A stretch of 64,000 nt of DNA, from the NCBI RefSeq assembly GCF_023278565.1, contig NC_064682.1, forward strand, positions 1,860,001 through 1,924,000, read 5' to 3'. The stretch is from Colletotrichum lupini. Taxonomy: Eukaryota; Ascomycota; Sordariomycetes; Glomerellales; Glomerellaceae. The position numbers and the translations under genes are program-made. Positions within the stretch are counted from its first letter, which is position 1; each line of letters opens with the position of its first letter. Shown here piece by piece: positions 25,101 to 37,964 of this stretch. The notes under the pieces were generated by a model, which saw only the letters and a program-made list of their open reading frames with translations, was not told the origin of the DNA and did not search any database.

Positions 25101-28100
25101 GGATTGAGATCCCAACTGGTTCGAGGATCCTGGTCTGCGGCTATTCTGCACCATGCTTTTCTTTCTTTTTTCTTTTTCTGTGTCTCTCAGATGAAAAAAA
25201 ATCTTGCAGGTGAGATGGAACTCATCGGTCCATCGGAAGCTGCTCACCCCATCATAAGTTCTCAACTTATAACCCTACTTGGTATCTCTCCGGGCCTGGG
25301 CGTCAACCAAGCGACGGAGTAAACCCTCGAAGCAATGTCTTGGCAGCTCCTGCTGGTCAATTGGCTTACGGACTTAGTTGGCCGGCCGTGTGTTGTGCAT
25401 GGAGGAGCTACCTGCCTGAACCTCGATTCTTGTTCGATGAACCGAGGGACAAGAAATACACTCGATATTACCCTCCTTGCCTCGCTTCTCTCTCTCTCTC
25501 TTCTTGAGCCTTGCATGGATGCGCAACACGAAGAATCAGGTCATCTGGAACACTATGGTAACCTCATTGGGTGGCGCCAATGTATCTGGCACCAGACGGC
25601 TTCGCTTCGTGTTTCTTTCATTGCCGGCTCTAGTTGGAACGGCCGCAAAGGCCGGCGATACGGTAGCTTCGTTATTCTCGAAAGCTCAAAGCCGGATCAC
25701 GCACTACCGGACATTTGCTAGAGCTTCGTTCGGTCCAGCTTAGGGCGCGGCGAGAAGGGTCCTTTCTCTACTCTAGCCTTGGACCCTTGACTACTCCAAA
25801 TTTTAACAATCGCTTGTGACGATGAGGTGTTCAAGCCCTCAGTCAAACGTTGAGGGAGAGAAGGACGAATTTGGATCATTTGTGTCACCTCGAAACGCTC
25901 AAGAGCTTCTCGCAACGGCAGCAGATGGGATTGGCCAAGGCTTTGTCAGATCGTTCCTCCCACCCCCCGGTTCCCGAATCCCACGATAACAGGGGTCCCG
26001 TGGAGCGAGCTTTCCCGAATACATCTTCTTTGTGCCATGCCGGATTTGCAGATGCAAATGGCGGGCCACATGTCGTAATTCGGCTCTGGTTTCTCTGTCC
26101 TTCCGACTTTTGCTGAAGCTTAGAGGTTGGGCAGAAAGCTTTTACGCTAAAGCACCAAATGCCAAGTACGCCCTGCCCGCTAGAGCAAGCGGTTGCCTCG
26201 AATATGGATGAGTGCGTTTGGCTGACGAATGGACAGCATGAGGCGTTCGGGTTTGCGGTATGACGGGATGGGCGAAACTTGGAAAGTTTGCTACTAGCCA
26301 GGCGGAACTAGGAGTTTTCCCGCATGTTTTCTTCATTTTCTCTGTACGGACTTACGGTACTCGAGAAGAAAACATGGCAGTAGTGCGGGTGAGTACCGAC
26401 ACGAGGTCGCCGCAAATGTGCGTGCTCACTACTCAGTGCTTCACAAACCAGCCGCCGCAATTTTCTTCTTCGCACTTGTCTTCCATTTTGCAGATGGTGG
26501 CTGGCGGGGAGCACGAGTCGCTATTGAGGCTCGGCTGGTGGACACCGTGGGCTGGCGGAGAGAGAGAGACGTCGGAATCGGAGAGAGCCTCACAGGAGAT
26601 CGTCGTCTTGACCTTGTCTCGTCAGACCCTCTCTTTTCCCCTCCCCAGCTGGATTGCCAATGGCATGAGCGGGGGGTGAAGGACGCATGACGGATATTCG
26701 TGTATCCCAAACCACAGTTCGAAAGGCAACATGCTGATTGGACGGGTAACCTTGAACGAAAGAGTGGTTCGTTCCCCCAAAGGAGCAGAAACATCTTCAT
26801 CTCCATCTAAGGTAGGTATTGAGTCGGTGGGGGTGAGGCTGGAGTGATGTTTGATCTGGTGTGGAGAGGGGTGACTGAGCCTCTCACCTCAGTCTACGGA
26901 GTAGGTACTCGCCCACTGTTGATAACCACCGAGCTTCTTTCTCAGTCTTCAAGCATTTTCGTACCTCTGCGAACGATGGAGAGATGGAAGGAGCGGGGTA
27001 TGAAATGGAACGTCTGGGCAAGCTAAACTCTTCTGACGTCGGCAAGGACCAGGGCATCAAGGCCAATAGGTAATCCATCTCGGTCTGTCTCAAGGACATG
27101 GCATGCGCATGTTGAAACGACGTGTCCTGCGGTATCACCTAACAACAGCCAGGCAATGATGTTTGTGACGGGCCTTGCGTCGTGGATCACACAGCATGGG
27201 GGGAGGACCCCTTCCATTCTGTTATCTGTAAGACTGTACCTGCCGGCGAAGATCGATCTCAACGTTGTGTCTCGTGGTGTGTGGTGTGAGGTGGTTGTGT
27301 GAGATGATGGTGTGTGCCGGTTCGGGTAGGATGTTTACTTGTTTTGCTTTTTTTTGTGTGTTGTTGTTTTGGTTTGTTGTCGTTGTCAATGGCTGTCAAG
27401 CAACCGCAACTCAAAACACAGGCCGGCAGGTGGCCCACCAGCCGCGGGCCCTTGCTCGTGGATACTGGATACTGCGTAGGTTCCTCTTTCGAGTCTTACC
27501 ACCCATGTCACCTCGTCACCGTAGGCGGGGTGGATGGTTCAACTGGTGGTCAAGACTCAGGTCCCATCCCATCACAACATCAGACCGGCGGCCAGCCAGC
27601 TGGGTCGGCGGCTTGTCTGTCTCTGGGGCATCGTTTCTTCTTTAATCTGTGTTGTCTCGCTCAACCACGCGGCTTATGCTGGCGGTCGCAGCACAAGATC
27701 TTGGGATAACAAGCAACATGCTGCACGCGCCGTGCGTGTGTGCGTGTACCTACGCATGTGTACTGGGGTCTTACAGAGATCGCCAGTGGGAGCATCGATA
27801 CCCCGAAACCGAAATACATTGCCCCCCGTGGCCTAGGTATTCAGATGGAATAACGAGAGAGAGGGCGGTGAAAAAAGAAAGGAAGAGCAAAAGAGGCCCC
27901 GGCTTGTTGATGCATCGGACCAGCTGAAAGAAGATACCGGGAGGCGGGGAACAGGACGAGAGCCACTTCCTCCGTGCGTAGTGCCGAACTTTATGGGCTC
28001 TGTGGCTGTCGGATGGAGTTGCATCGTCTGGTCTTTTCTTTGGAGACCTGTTTTGGTGGCCTGGCTGATCTCCAACACCGATGCTTCAGCTCCATCCCCC

Positions 28101-31100
28101 GCACACCGTACCACGAAACCCCATTCTTTCCGGTACATGTAGTTTTGCTTGCTCCTCTTCCCATGGTCGTCTACCGGTGCCCGGTTGCTTACGGATCGCC
28201 GTTGGCGAGTGAGAAGAGGCAGAGGAGTACGAAATAGGTTGATGGCGCCATGTTGGTGATGGTGGCGGAGGTGAAGACGACGGTTGCAGAAGAAAAAGCT
28301 GCTAAAAATCGAGCCGGTCTCTGCGAGATCAAAGGGTCTTCCTTGGTCGACTTGATAGGAAACGGTTCGCGGTAAGATAGACTTGGGATGCCGGTGTTTA
28401 CAAGTCTCCTATCACTTGCTTCAAGGTCCCTCCTCCACCCCATGGCCTGAGGCCTGTGTACGCCTGCGGGCAGGGAACAGACCATCTGGACGGTCTTGCG
28501 CGCCTGCTAGGTAGATAGGCAAGGACTCCTCTGCTTGTGTAACAGGAATAGAGGATATGGTCGTGGTCGTACCGTGCCTTTTTCCGTTGAAACCTCTTCC
28601 AAGGTGTAGCGGTCCAAGATGGCATTGTATGTCTTGAGATGAGGCAAGTCAACGGCAGATGGCGGCATGCTGGTGCCCATGGGCTGAATGGACGACGGCC
28701 AACGACAGTAACACGAGGCAAGGGCAAACTTGGCGACGTCAGTAGGCATTGAATCTCGAGATGAGAGACAGAAACAGGCAGAGTTGCTGCAGGTGTCAGA
28801 AGTGAAGCGAGCGTGGCTTGACGCCGTGCAAACGTGGTCGGCAACACGAGCTGAGGATTCATAGGTTATGCTGTGCGCGGTACAATGTCCACAGAGGCAA
28901 CAAAACATAAAGTGTAGACGGGATGTCGCCGCCATGCGGTTTTGATGGTTTGGGCGTAAATGTATGTGTACTCTGTAGGTGTTCCCAACGGGTTCACAGA
29001 CGGGCTCCATCAGTGCCATCCGCTAGCAATGGTAGGCTGCCGCTGGACGAGCCTGAATTAAAAAGATGGCGAGTAACAGCAAGCAAGCGAGTGCTGCGGC
29101 GCTTCCGGAGATCGATACGCCTGGGTTTCTCTCCGAGAGTGAGGGGGCGCTTCTCAGCTCAGGCATGGCCCCTGCAAAAGATAGTCTTCCGTCAGCTCTT
29201 TGAAAGCGCTGGGAGTTGTTGTGGGCTGCTGCTTGTTGTTGTCTGCGTCGCGCGGCGGCCCCCTTCGGATACACGTACCATCTGCTCCATGGCCATCGGC
29301 AAGCAACCACGCGAGAATTAGGCAGGGTCAGGGAGGTGGTTTTGGAAGCAAAGGTGGTTCGAGTGAGACCAGGTTCATGTTGGCAACTTGGCAAGGCGAG
29401 AGACTAAAGAGTCCTAGACACGGACAAGCGTTCCGACTTCAACGGACGTGTGGTGAGAAGGGCCACGAGGCGGCCTGTGACCTTTTTTCCTGTCATTACA
29501 GGCCCGGCCGAGAACACCAGAGGTTGGTATTTGAGGAGGAAAGCAAAAAGTAAGTAGTCGTGATAGCGTACCGTATCCGTAGGCAGTCTTCGGGTGCGAG
29601 ACGGGGGGGTTTGGTGCTGACTGGATTGTGCCAAGGAGGTGAGATAGCAGGTCTCAGCCGATCTTGCGCTAGGACAGGTGGTGTTCTTTCGGTGTTTCTT
29701 CTTTCCACGCACCCACGGCAGCCCGGATTTCCCAAGCCTACGTTTACGTTGGCTCGGTTGGTTTCTGGAATAGCCTCTTTGTGAAGTGGCAGGGGGGCTG
29801 GCACCGGTGGGCTGGTGGCAGTGGCGAGAGTACAGTACTCTGTGAGCACTGAGCAGTGTAGCATCGGTTCGGATCAGAGCTGGCCTGTTTTGGGTTGTTT
29901 GAAAAGGAGGGGCGGCCATGGAAGCAACAAAGAAGCATTGAGGCTTGAATGGAGGCTGGACTCGAGTCAAGAGCGTTGCAGAGCGGGTTCGTTGAGCATT
30001 CAAGATAGTACTGCTTTGGGCACAGTGTTCTGTATGTGTACGGATACTTCCATTGCATGTGTATCTGGTATCTGGAGTAGAGAAGACGGGAGAGGAGGAT
30101 GAGAAGCGGAATAGAAGTGGAACATGGCGGCTGGTTGGCGCTGCCTCACCATGCTAGAAGTTGCGTAGCGGGCGAGGAAGGAGGAACAGACGAGACGAGG
30201 ACAAAGAGAAGCAGCGGTCCGTTGCAGGAAGGATTCCGTCGGGCAGTTGTAGGTAACTTTCTGTTTGTGACTAACAAGGCGTGGGATGGGAAGCAGTTTG
30301 CTCTTGTGCTCAGTCGTGTTGGCTGTTGCGTCGTGTTATCGACAGGTTGAGTGTGTTATTGCCCAGGTCAGCCAGCATGCCCGGGCAGGTTGTGACAAAA
30401 AGGAAAGAGAGTCGTAAACCTCCAAGTTGGTCATTGCATCTGTACTGCATTGTGTAAGGAGTAGAAAGTGTACTGCGTGTGTAGGGAACAACAGGAGGCG
30501 TTGATTAATGGTTGAATTAATTGTCGTATTGTGTATAACATTGATGGCAGATGGATATTGAGGTACATGAACCAACTGCTGGATAAGGCATGGACGGCAA
30601 GTACCTGGTAGCTGAGGTGCATTACTGCGTACTTTACGGAGTAGGAAAGCAAGGCATGGCCCAATGGACGGTGCAGGACATCACAGGCAGGTCCCCTGGG
30701 TGCTGGGCGCGGGCTTGCAGGTCCGTCATTTTACCAGGGCAGCGACTGGCTCGGAGCGTTCAGCAGTTATCTCCTGCTACTCCACGCGTCCACGGCTACT
30801 GGAAGAGAGGCGCCAGCGAGGGCCACTCCTGGCACTTAGCGATGGCCCACCCGCCGTCCCAGGTACCTTATGCGCCTGCAAACATGGATAGTGCCCTGAG
30901 AGTGGACACCCGTCTGCCTTGAATCCTTACCCTCACTGCGCAGCAAGGCACCTTGCAAAGTACCTCGAGGCACTGGGCTGCGAACAGTTAGCAGCTGCCT
31001 GCGCATATCTTGCCTAGTGGTGGCTCTTGCGCCAGAGGTACCTATCCCAGCGTGTACTTCCATCTCTCGAAGTACTGGGGGGAGTACGTACATAAGGTAC

Positions 31101-31150
31101 ATGGCAGCAGGTACGTTAGCGCAGGTATTGGCCCGCTTGCCATTCCCCAT
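22180..31150. other. About 9 kb without a convincing gene
   Basis: Between the GCN20 start and the CT-rich leader of the next plus-strand gene. Six-frame reading gives many frames of 60-170 codons, but none has a domain, conserved-looking composition or convincing exon chain. Base composition is not AT-rich, so I see no sign of RIP-mutated transposons. Two TACGGAGTA copies lie at 26895 and 30635, AGGTACCT copies at 30861 and 31036, and a CT microsatellite near 25490. One possible small secreted-protein exon is listed separately. Long regulatory or non-coding transcripts are possible but cannot be shown from sequence alone. Confidence 0.5.
28193..28251 (-). CDS. Possible first exon of a small secreted protein (speculative)
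   Basis: ATG at 28251 sits in a strong context (CACCATCACCAACATGG) after a pyrimidine-rich stretch that looks like a fungal 5' leader. It encodes MAPSTYFVLLCLFSLANGD, a signal-peptide-like sequence, and runs into a good donor GTAAGC at 28192. I could not settle the downstream exon: one candidate acceptor gives a tail of about 20 residues only. It could equally be chance. Confidence 0.2.
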
Positions 31151-32946
31151 TCCCCCAATGCTCCACTTGCTCTCATTCTCCCATCTTGCTCTCTTTTCTG
31201 TGTGTCTGTGCATGCGTATCTGCCATTTCCTGCCCGCTTTTGTTTATGAAAAGGATACAGGAAAGAGAGAGAAAAAAATAACAAGAAAAATTGACAGAGA
31301 CGAGGAAAAAGAAAGGGAGTCAAGCAAGGGAAAGAGTAGTAAACAACACAGAAGACAAACCACAACTACAGCAACGCTCTCAACCGAACACACTGAACCA
31401 CAGATACAATAACAACTTCATACGGATTGCGAATACAGACAGGCACAAGCAAAAGACAAGACTTACTCTGTCACTGTATCTTCTCCCCTCCTCGGCTGCC
31501 CTGGCCCCCCCTCCACTTGTCCTGGCAAGCCTTGCCTGGGTCTCCAAATTCCCGATTCCTCCAAGACGATCCACGCCCACCCTACCCTGCTCGACCGTCA
31601 GACTTCAGCCAAGAGTCAAGACGAAGAGAGAGAGAGAAGGTCTCCAGCTCAGCTAGCCTGGTCTATCCCGGTCTTATCCTCTCTGGGAACAACGACCCTG
31701 CTTCCTCTTCTTGTTCTTTTTGTTCTCCATTATCCATACCATACTCCGTACCGTAGCGACCTGTCTATCCAGTATCCACCCTTTATACTCGGGTTAGCTG
31801 CCAATTCCTCGACTTGTACTCTGCCATAGCACACAGAGACTGCTTTGTGCTCTCGTCTGCTCTGCATCTGCATTGCTTTCTCTCGTCGTCCATTCCTCTT
31901 TGACCTCTCTCCGAACCTTGGACTTTTTAGACCACACCCAGCACCGACCGGCATCAGCACCGACACCTTGACCTGGACCTTGACACCTGGACCTGGACCC
32001 GGACTTGGACCTTACTACCTTGACCATCCGAGAGAACGAATGAACAAACTCCCACGGACACCATACACACACACCAACCACACCCTACCAAACTCGCCCA
32101 CCCCGTCTGCCCGTCCACCCATCCATCCCGTCTCCAATTCCACCCACCTTGCTCTCCTCCTCACCCACTCTCGAACTCGCCCTCACCTTACCTTAACTTA
32201 CTTACCTCTACTTACCTACCTTTCTACCGGGACGGGACCTTACTTCACCTCACCGTGTCCGGGTCTGGCTTGATCTGACCTCTACCGCGTTCAACCCGCT
32301 TGCGCGCTTCTTCTTCCTCCTCCTCTTCCTCTTCCCTTCTCTTCGGTCCCCAGCGTCCTTTTCTTTCCATTCGCCTTCTATTCTGGTCCAACGGGGGGGT
32401 TTCCTGGACCCATTGGCCGTAGTACTTGATTGTCCGAGGGCCAATCCGTCTGTGTGAGATCACGGTCGCTCAACGTGTGTGCGATTCTTCTTTCGCCCTA
32501 CCGTTACAGCCCTTTCTCTGTCTCGGGCCTCACTCTCGCTCTTCAACTAGACAACTCACCTTACGTCCTCCACCACAACCACCACCAGCTCAAATCGCCA
32601 ACGGCCCTGTCTAGGACTTCTTTACTTCGATTCAACCTTGCGCCCCTGTTCTCTCTCTCCAACTTCTCAGTCTTTTTTCTCTCTCTTTCTTACTCCCTCC
32701 CTCTCCTGGAATCCGTCTTCTCTCTGCCCGCCGAGACCGCGACACAACCCACCCACCCACACCTCGGAAAACACATCAAGACTCGACGCGCGCATTCCTC
32801 ACCATACGACCCGAGAAATTGGCCCATATGTCTTGACGATGCTCACCACGTCTCTCGAGAGCATCCACGACTCTTCCGCCCGCATGCCCGTCTTGGGCCT
32901 CGTAGCCGTAGCTTGGTTCTCCAGCGTCGAATAAGGCTCTGCAATC
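31151..32946 (+). promoter_or_regulatory. Long pyrimidine-rich upstream region/5' leader of the 32947 gene
   Basis: About 1.8 kb strongly biased to C and T on the plus strand, especially 31480-32800. CT-rich stretches of this kind precede transcription and translation starts in many filamentous fungi. It contains the TACTCCGTA motif at 31742-31750 and the imperfect ACCTGGACC/ACCTTGACC repeat at 31961-32025. Several upstream ATGs are present, the longest frame starting at 32041 (MNKLPRTPYTHT). Whether it is leader or promoter needs transcript data. Confidence 0.45.
31961..32025. repeat. Imperfect ACCTGGACC/ACCTTGACC repeat
   Basis: About seven degenerate copies of a GACCTGGACC-like unit in the CT-rich leader. 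Confidence 0.6.
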
Positions 32947-35900
32947 ATGCAGACCGTTCCCAGTGTAAGTTGGATTGCCTTCATGCTTGCTTACCAGCAT
33001 TTTGCCATCCACCCCGACAGGCATCCCCCCAACACCTGCTTGGATCACAACCACGCGGATACTGTGTTGCGCATGCTTTCTTCTCCCGTAGACACACCAA
33101 TTCCCGCCCTATATGGGTCTTCCTCATTTCCCATATACTCCTCCATTCCCATGCTTCCCAGCACGCAGCACCGGTGTCCCTGATATCTTGTCCCTCTTTT
33201 GCCTGGTTCATCCCATCTTGCCTGCTGACTCGTCGCCTCATTAGCTCGTGGGAACTGGCACTGCCGTTGCTGCAGCGGCTGTAGGTCTAGTGTTTGCTCA
33301 TCCCGACGATTCGAGTTCCACACAGTCTTCTTCCAACAGGAGGATACTAGTCTCAGACCAAGACATTCCTCCGAATCATCGACTGAGCAGCCCTCCCGTC
33401 TCTTCCTCACGGCCCGGCACCAGTTCTGTTGCCCAGCTGCCGACCCTCGACGACGCCCGCTACACGCCACTTCCCACTCATTTCTCCTTTACCTCGAACT
33501 CGAATTCGAATTCAAACCCAAACGACGCCCCGGCCGAACCCTCTGCGCGCCCCCGCCGCCCTCTCAGCTCTCACTTCAACTTTGCGCCCTCCATATTGCA
33601 CAGCAGGAGAGCGTCCTACGTGAAGCAGGGAGATCAAGCAACTGCGCCCTCCGTCAATGAGGATACGAGAGACTCGGTTTCCTCTAGTGGGTCCTGGATG
33701 AGACGCCTGTCACTACGGCCTTTGTCACAACACGGAAGCATCAGATCGAGTTTGGGTTTCGATAATCAGTCTGTCGCTTTCTCTCACGGTTCAGCCGCTC
33801 CCATTCTTTCGCCTACCGGTTCTATTCCTCCTCCTTTGCCTCCGAATAAACTGGTGAAGCGCCCGCCCTCGGCACATCAGAATGGTGCTGTAATGCGCCG
33901 TCGCTCCAGGACACACCTTCCCAGTCTTCGCCGACCAGCGACGAGCCACCAACGATCTGCCACTTTGCACCAGATCAATTACGACGGAAACCACATCGAG
34001 CCGATCGCAGAACCAAAGTTCTCCTTTGACCAATATCTTCAAGAAGCAGGAGAAGGTCTCGTGCCACCGCGGCCCCAAGGCGAATCGACCCTGCAGCAAA
34101 AAACAAAATCAACAACCAAGTGGACCTCTTTTTTCCACAATCGCAGAGCAAATGTCATTGCACGGAGCGTGCCTGACCGTATAATTGACAGGAGTCCCAG
34201 CACCCGATCGGCGACCACAAAACGCATACTAGTACCCGACAGCCAGAAGCAAGATATTTACTTAATAAGGAGTGGCATGTTGGGAGACTCGGTTGCGCCC
34301 GTTGAAGAAGCCCTGGTGCTTGTAGAAGATCCCCCATCAGCCATCGACGACACAAACGAGGAACTTCATGGTGAGAAGGAAACAGAGAGAGAATCACAAG
34401 AAGACAACACCCCGTCAACACCAGAAGATACACCGACAAAGCGCACACACCGATCGCTCACAATGCATTTCAACTCCCCGAATTGGATGCCAAGAACTGG
34501 CAGCCTCCGACGAACAAAACGCGGGGCGGGATCCAAAGGTGGTGGTGGTGGTGGTGGTGGGAATAAGCGGCATGTGTCTGCGCCTACGACGACATCCCCC
34601 GGCCAGGCGCAAGCGCAAGACAACAACCTTGTTGCGCCTGCAGACGAGTCTCAAACGTCGCCAAAGCATCACCCTGCCGCCAGCCTTGACCCCACTTCCA
34701 ATACGCACCTCAGAACTCGCAGTCGCAACTCTTCGTCGCCCTTGCCGCCGCTTTCACGTCTTTCCAGCTTCAACGTCGACGTTTCTAGACTTGGCTCCTC
34801 GTCGGGAGGCGTTACTCCATCTCCCCGCTCGATACATCCTTCTGGCAGTTCCCAGGGCTCGGCAGCGCTAGCTGCTTATAATCGCAGCGCTACGACAGAC
34901 CGCAGTTCGACCATGAACAGTTCCGATTTCGATGCTAGATTTATCTCTGGCGACGATTATGACACGGACTTACAGAGCGATACTGTCTTTGACTCGTTGC
35001 GAACTGCCGAATCCGATCGCAATCGCGCAGCGGAAACCCCACTCGACCACATGTTTGATGAGTCGCCCCCAAGCACTGCCGGTCATCCCAAAGCAAAGAG
35101 GCTGTCCATCCAGGAAATGCTCAGTCACTCGTGGGATGCTAACGAGAGGATTATGGAAGAGGACGAAAACATGCCGACGCCGGTACGTGTTCATCATGAA
35201 CCCAGAATTCGTACCGATTCGGATACCATGGCACCGCGCTACAGCTTGGAACGCCCTTCGAACGAGTACTCGCTCGGAAGCAAGGACTTTGGTCGCCTTT
35301 CTATCGAAGACGATTTCGATGAAGATTGGGCACGCGACGAAGACGAAATGGCCTACAGCAACCAGCTATCGCCTCCTAGCTCGATGAACTCGCGTGGCGT
35401 TAGCCCTAATTTGCGCATGGCGCTTGCGAACATTAGCGGTAACGGCAACGCCGATGCAACGCACGACCCTAGCGAGAGGCCGAGAAGCAACATATTTGAC
35501 TGGAGTGAGCCAACTCAAGAGAAGACTGACCTGGGCAGCTCCTTCAGACCCAAGACCGCCTATGGAAAGCAGGAACTCGATATCAGAGGTGGTCGCGCCG
35601 CTATCCGGATGCGACCCTCAGCCATGCACGTTCGCAGCCAAAGTGTGCCAGTAGTCCACGATCCTACAGACAGGGGACCCGTGAATCCCAAATTCGGCAC
35701 CTGGGGCCTGAGTAGCAAGACCGTCAGCGAGGACTGGGACGATGACTTTGAGTTTGGTGGCAACGAGAGCGAAGACAAGGAAACCGAAAACGCATTCGCA
35801 ATGGTTGTTCCCGCCTCTATTCAAGCGTCACAACCTAGCCTCAAGCAGCATTCCGGTCACATTAGAGAGCTCTCGCTGCTCGTCAACGATCTCAAGCGTT

Positions 35901-36655
35901 TGTGTCGCCATGGCCGAGATCTGGATATGCTCGGCGGCTCCAACGCAGGTCTCTGGGAGGAAGCCGAGGGTATCATTGCACTCGCGTCGCCTGATGAAGA
36001 TGAGTTGGAGGGCATGGACGTGGACTCATCCTCTATCATGAGCGGATTCGACGCTGCGTCGCCGGACCCCATCGAGAAGGAAGACCCCTTCGATGAGGTA
36101 CACGAGATCAACGTTTCCAAAACAGCCGTCATTCGTGAACGCCCCGCTGGTCGTAGACGTTCGGTCTTCTCTCCAGACGACGACATCTTTGGCGGAAACA
36201 GTCCCGCTCCGGATGAGCTTCCTCCGCCGCGACCAAGAACGCCGGAGAATAACATCAACATGGGTGGCCACGACGTTACCGATATTGTCAGGTCCGTCCT
36301 GGACGCCATGCAGCAACGATCCGTCTCCGACGCCGCCGCCCGCGACGACAAGCTGCACTTTGGCACCAACAGCCTGAAGGCTCTCGTCAAGCGCGCAGGC
36401 GATCTCCGAGACATCTTGTCAGAGGTCATCCGTCGCGCAGACCAACTTACATCGAGCCCTGCCAGAACACCCCGGCAGCACAACGATAGCCCGGCCTTTA
36501 CCCGGGTCTTCACCCCAGAGCATACTCCGTCCCCATCTAGCCCGCCGAAGAAATTGCCTCACAGCAGAAGCGCAAATTCTGCACTCGGTCGTGGATCAGT
36601 TGACGCTTCGCCGTCAGGCGGCTTACAGCGGATGCAAATGATGACGGTCAGCTGA
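32947..36655 (+). CDS. Large disordered Ser-rich protein, function unknown
   Basis: The gene model joins an 18-nt first exon (32947-32964, MQTVPS, donor GTAAGT) to 33245-36655 across a 280-nt intron ending ATTAG, phase 0, giving 1142 residues. Without it the main frame has no good ATG near its start. The joined N-terminus MQTVPSLVGTGTAVAAAAV is hydrophobic and continues GLVFAHPDD, so it could be a signal or anchor. The rest is mostly disordered and rich in Ser, Pro and Arg, with an eight-Gly run encoded by GGT repeats (34538-34560). Acidic-aromatic clusters (DDFDEDWARDEDEM; EDWDDDFEFGG) precede a likely helical region from HIRELSLLVNDLKRLCRHGR onward, with a second helical stretch near DVTDIVRSVLDAMQQRS. 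I do not recognise the family. I considered Bfa1/Byr4 because of the DWDDDFEF clusters, but its C-terminal signature is absent. Confidence 0.8.
34538..34560 (+). repeat. GGT trinucleotide run (poly-Gly)
   Basis: In-frame run coding for Gly within the 32947 gene; likely length-variable. Confidence 0.8.
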
Positions 36656-37919
36656 GATGAGGCAAGAGATGTTGAATCACAACATCTGGAACCTTGACAG
36701 CATGACGGACTGTCCGTCCTTCTCGGGCTACAACAGCCCTGTACATGTACGAACATTGTTGATTTTCTTGTCTGCATAGCGACGGGTTTGGGGGGTTTTC
36801 AGTTGGAGGTTTCTTTTTGTCCCTTTTCTTCACTCGATGCCACATCCGACACAAAAGACAGCCCCGGCACTTTTTACGACTCGATCGACTCGGCCGAATC
36901 GAGCGAGCTACAAAATTTCTACACGGCGACATCTGTGGCTGGCAACAAGCCTTGTAGACAGATACATATTCCAGCTTTTCCAGCTGGGTTTCCCTAACGC
37001 TTCTTTATTATTTTCTTACCAACGAGAGAAGGCTTATGACGACGTAATAATGTACGATTTCGCTAGGCAAGTCCTCGAGCCCAGGTTTAATGGAATGCCA
37101 TGGCAGGACAAGCACCCTCTGGCGACGGAACGGGTGGATGATGAAATGGGAATGCGAACGAAAAAACACAAAAGGGCAAGGAAATGGAAGAGGGAATGGA
37201 ATTTGGAATCAAAGCATCGCGCAAGACACGTAGTCCACATTGCGAAGATGGGCCATGTGCCAGAACAAATATCTACCTCGTTTAGAGACCTAGTACTCTT
37301 TCCAGCTAGTTCTTGCAGTGGCATTATGCCATGGGTAGACGAAGAGGCAAAAACAAAACAGACAGGATCAGTTTATTGGTCGGCCCATTGGTTTTATATC
37401 ATGGCTTTTTTACCCTCCTTTTTTTCGAACATGTTTCTTGCTTCGCGTATGGTGGTCTTCTTGTTGCTTCCATTCCAATAATCCATCATGGCAAAGACAA
37501 TATCAATGAGCAGGCGCTTCTCCCCGTCCTCCGCCATGCAACCATGTCTTTCTTCTTCGTATTGGAGGGGGCGTCGCAATGTCTGGCAGGAATCAGTATT
37601 CTAACCTAGGCTCGCATGCTCTTTCGCATTACTTTCCGTCTACACTGGCGACTTTGTTTAAGCATACTCCATTGTTTTGATGGGAAAGGAAACATGGACC
37701 ATGACGGGCCAACAGAAGAGGTCGAGAAATACCCGGTCTTTTTTCCTAAAATGGGCGGGGAATGGGATTAGGAGGGGTTAATGGACTTTTTCCAGAGGGG
37801 TTGTGGCGATGGAGAGCAGTATGGGGATAATGACGTGACGTCGCGAAGACGATGAAGATGAAGCAGAATATAATGAAGATGTGTACATGGGTTTGATGAA
37901 TGACAAATATTTCATCAGG

Positions 37920-37964
37920 TTTTTTTTTCTTTCTTTCTTGCTTTCTTTCTTTCTTCTTCTTTTT
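37920..37964. repeat. TTTC-rich microsatellite
   Basis: Poly-T followed by CTTT and CTT units. Confidence 0.85.

Noticed and set aside
28507..29019. 170-codon minus-strand frame in the gene-poor region
   Set aside because: Cys/Ser/His-rich with no domain; attempts to splice it to the frame at 28189-28485 gave no recognisable protein.
22180..32946. Decayed transposon or RIP-mutated island
   Set aside because: No reverse-transcriptase or transposase fragments in any frame, no long terminal or inverted repeats noticed, and no marked AT or TpA enrichment.
32947..36655. Bfa1/Byr4-type mitotic-exit GAP subunit
   Set aside because: DWDDDFEF-like clusters are suggestive, but the C-terminal signature of that family is not seen.
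36837..37481. 214-codon frame 3' of the 32947 gene
   Set aside because: Mixed composition typical of a chance frame, no domain, lies in a probable 3' UTR/spacer.
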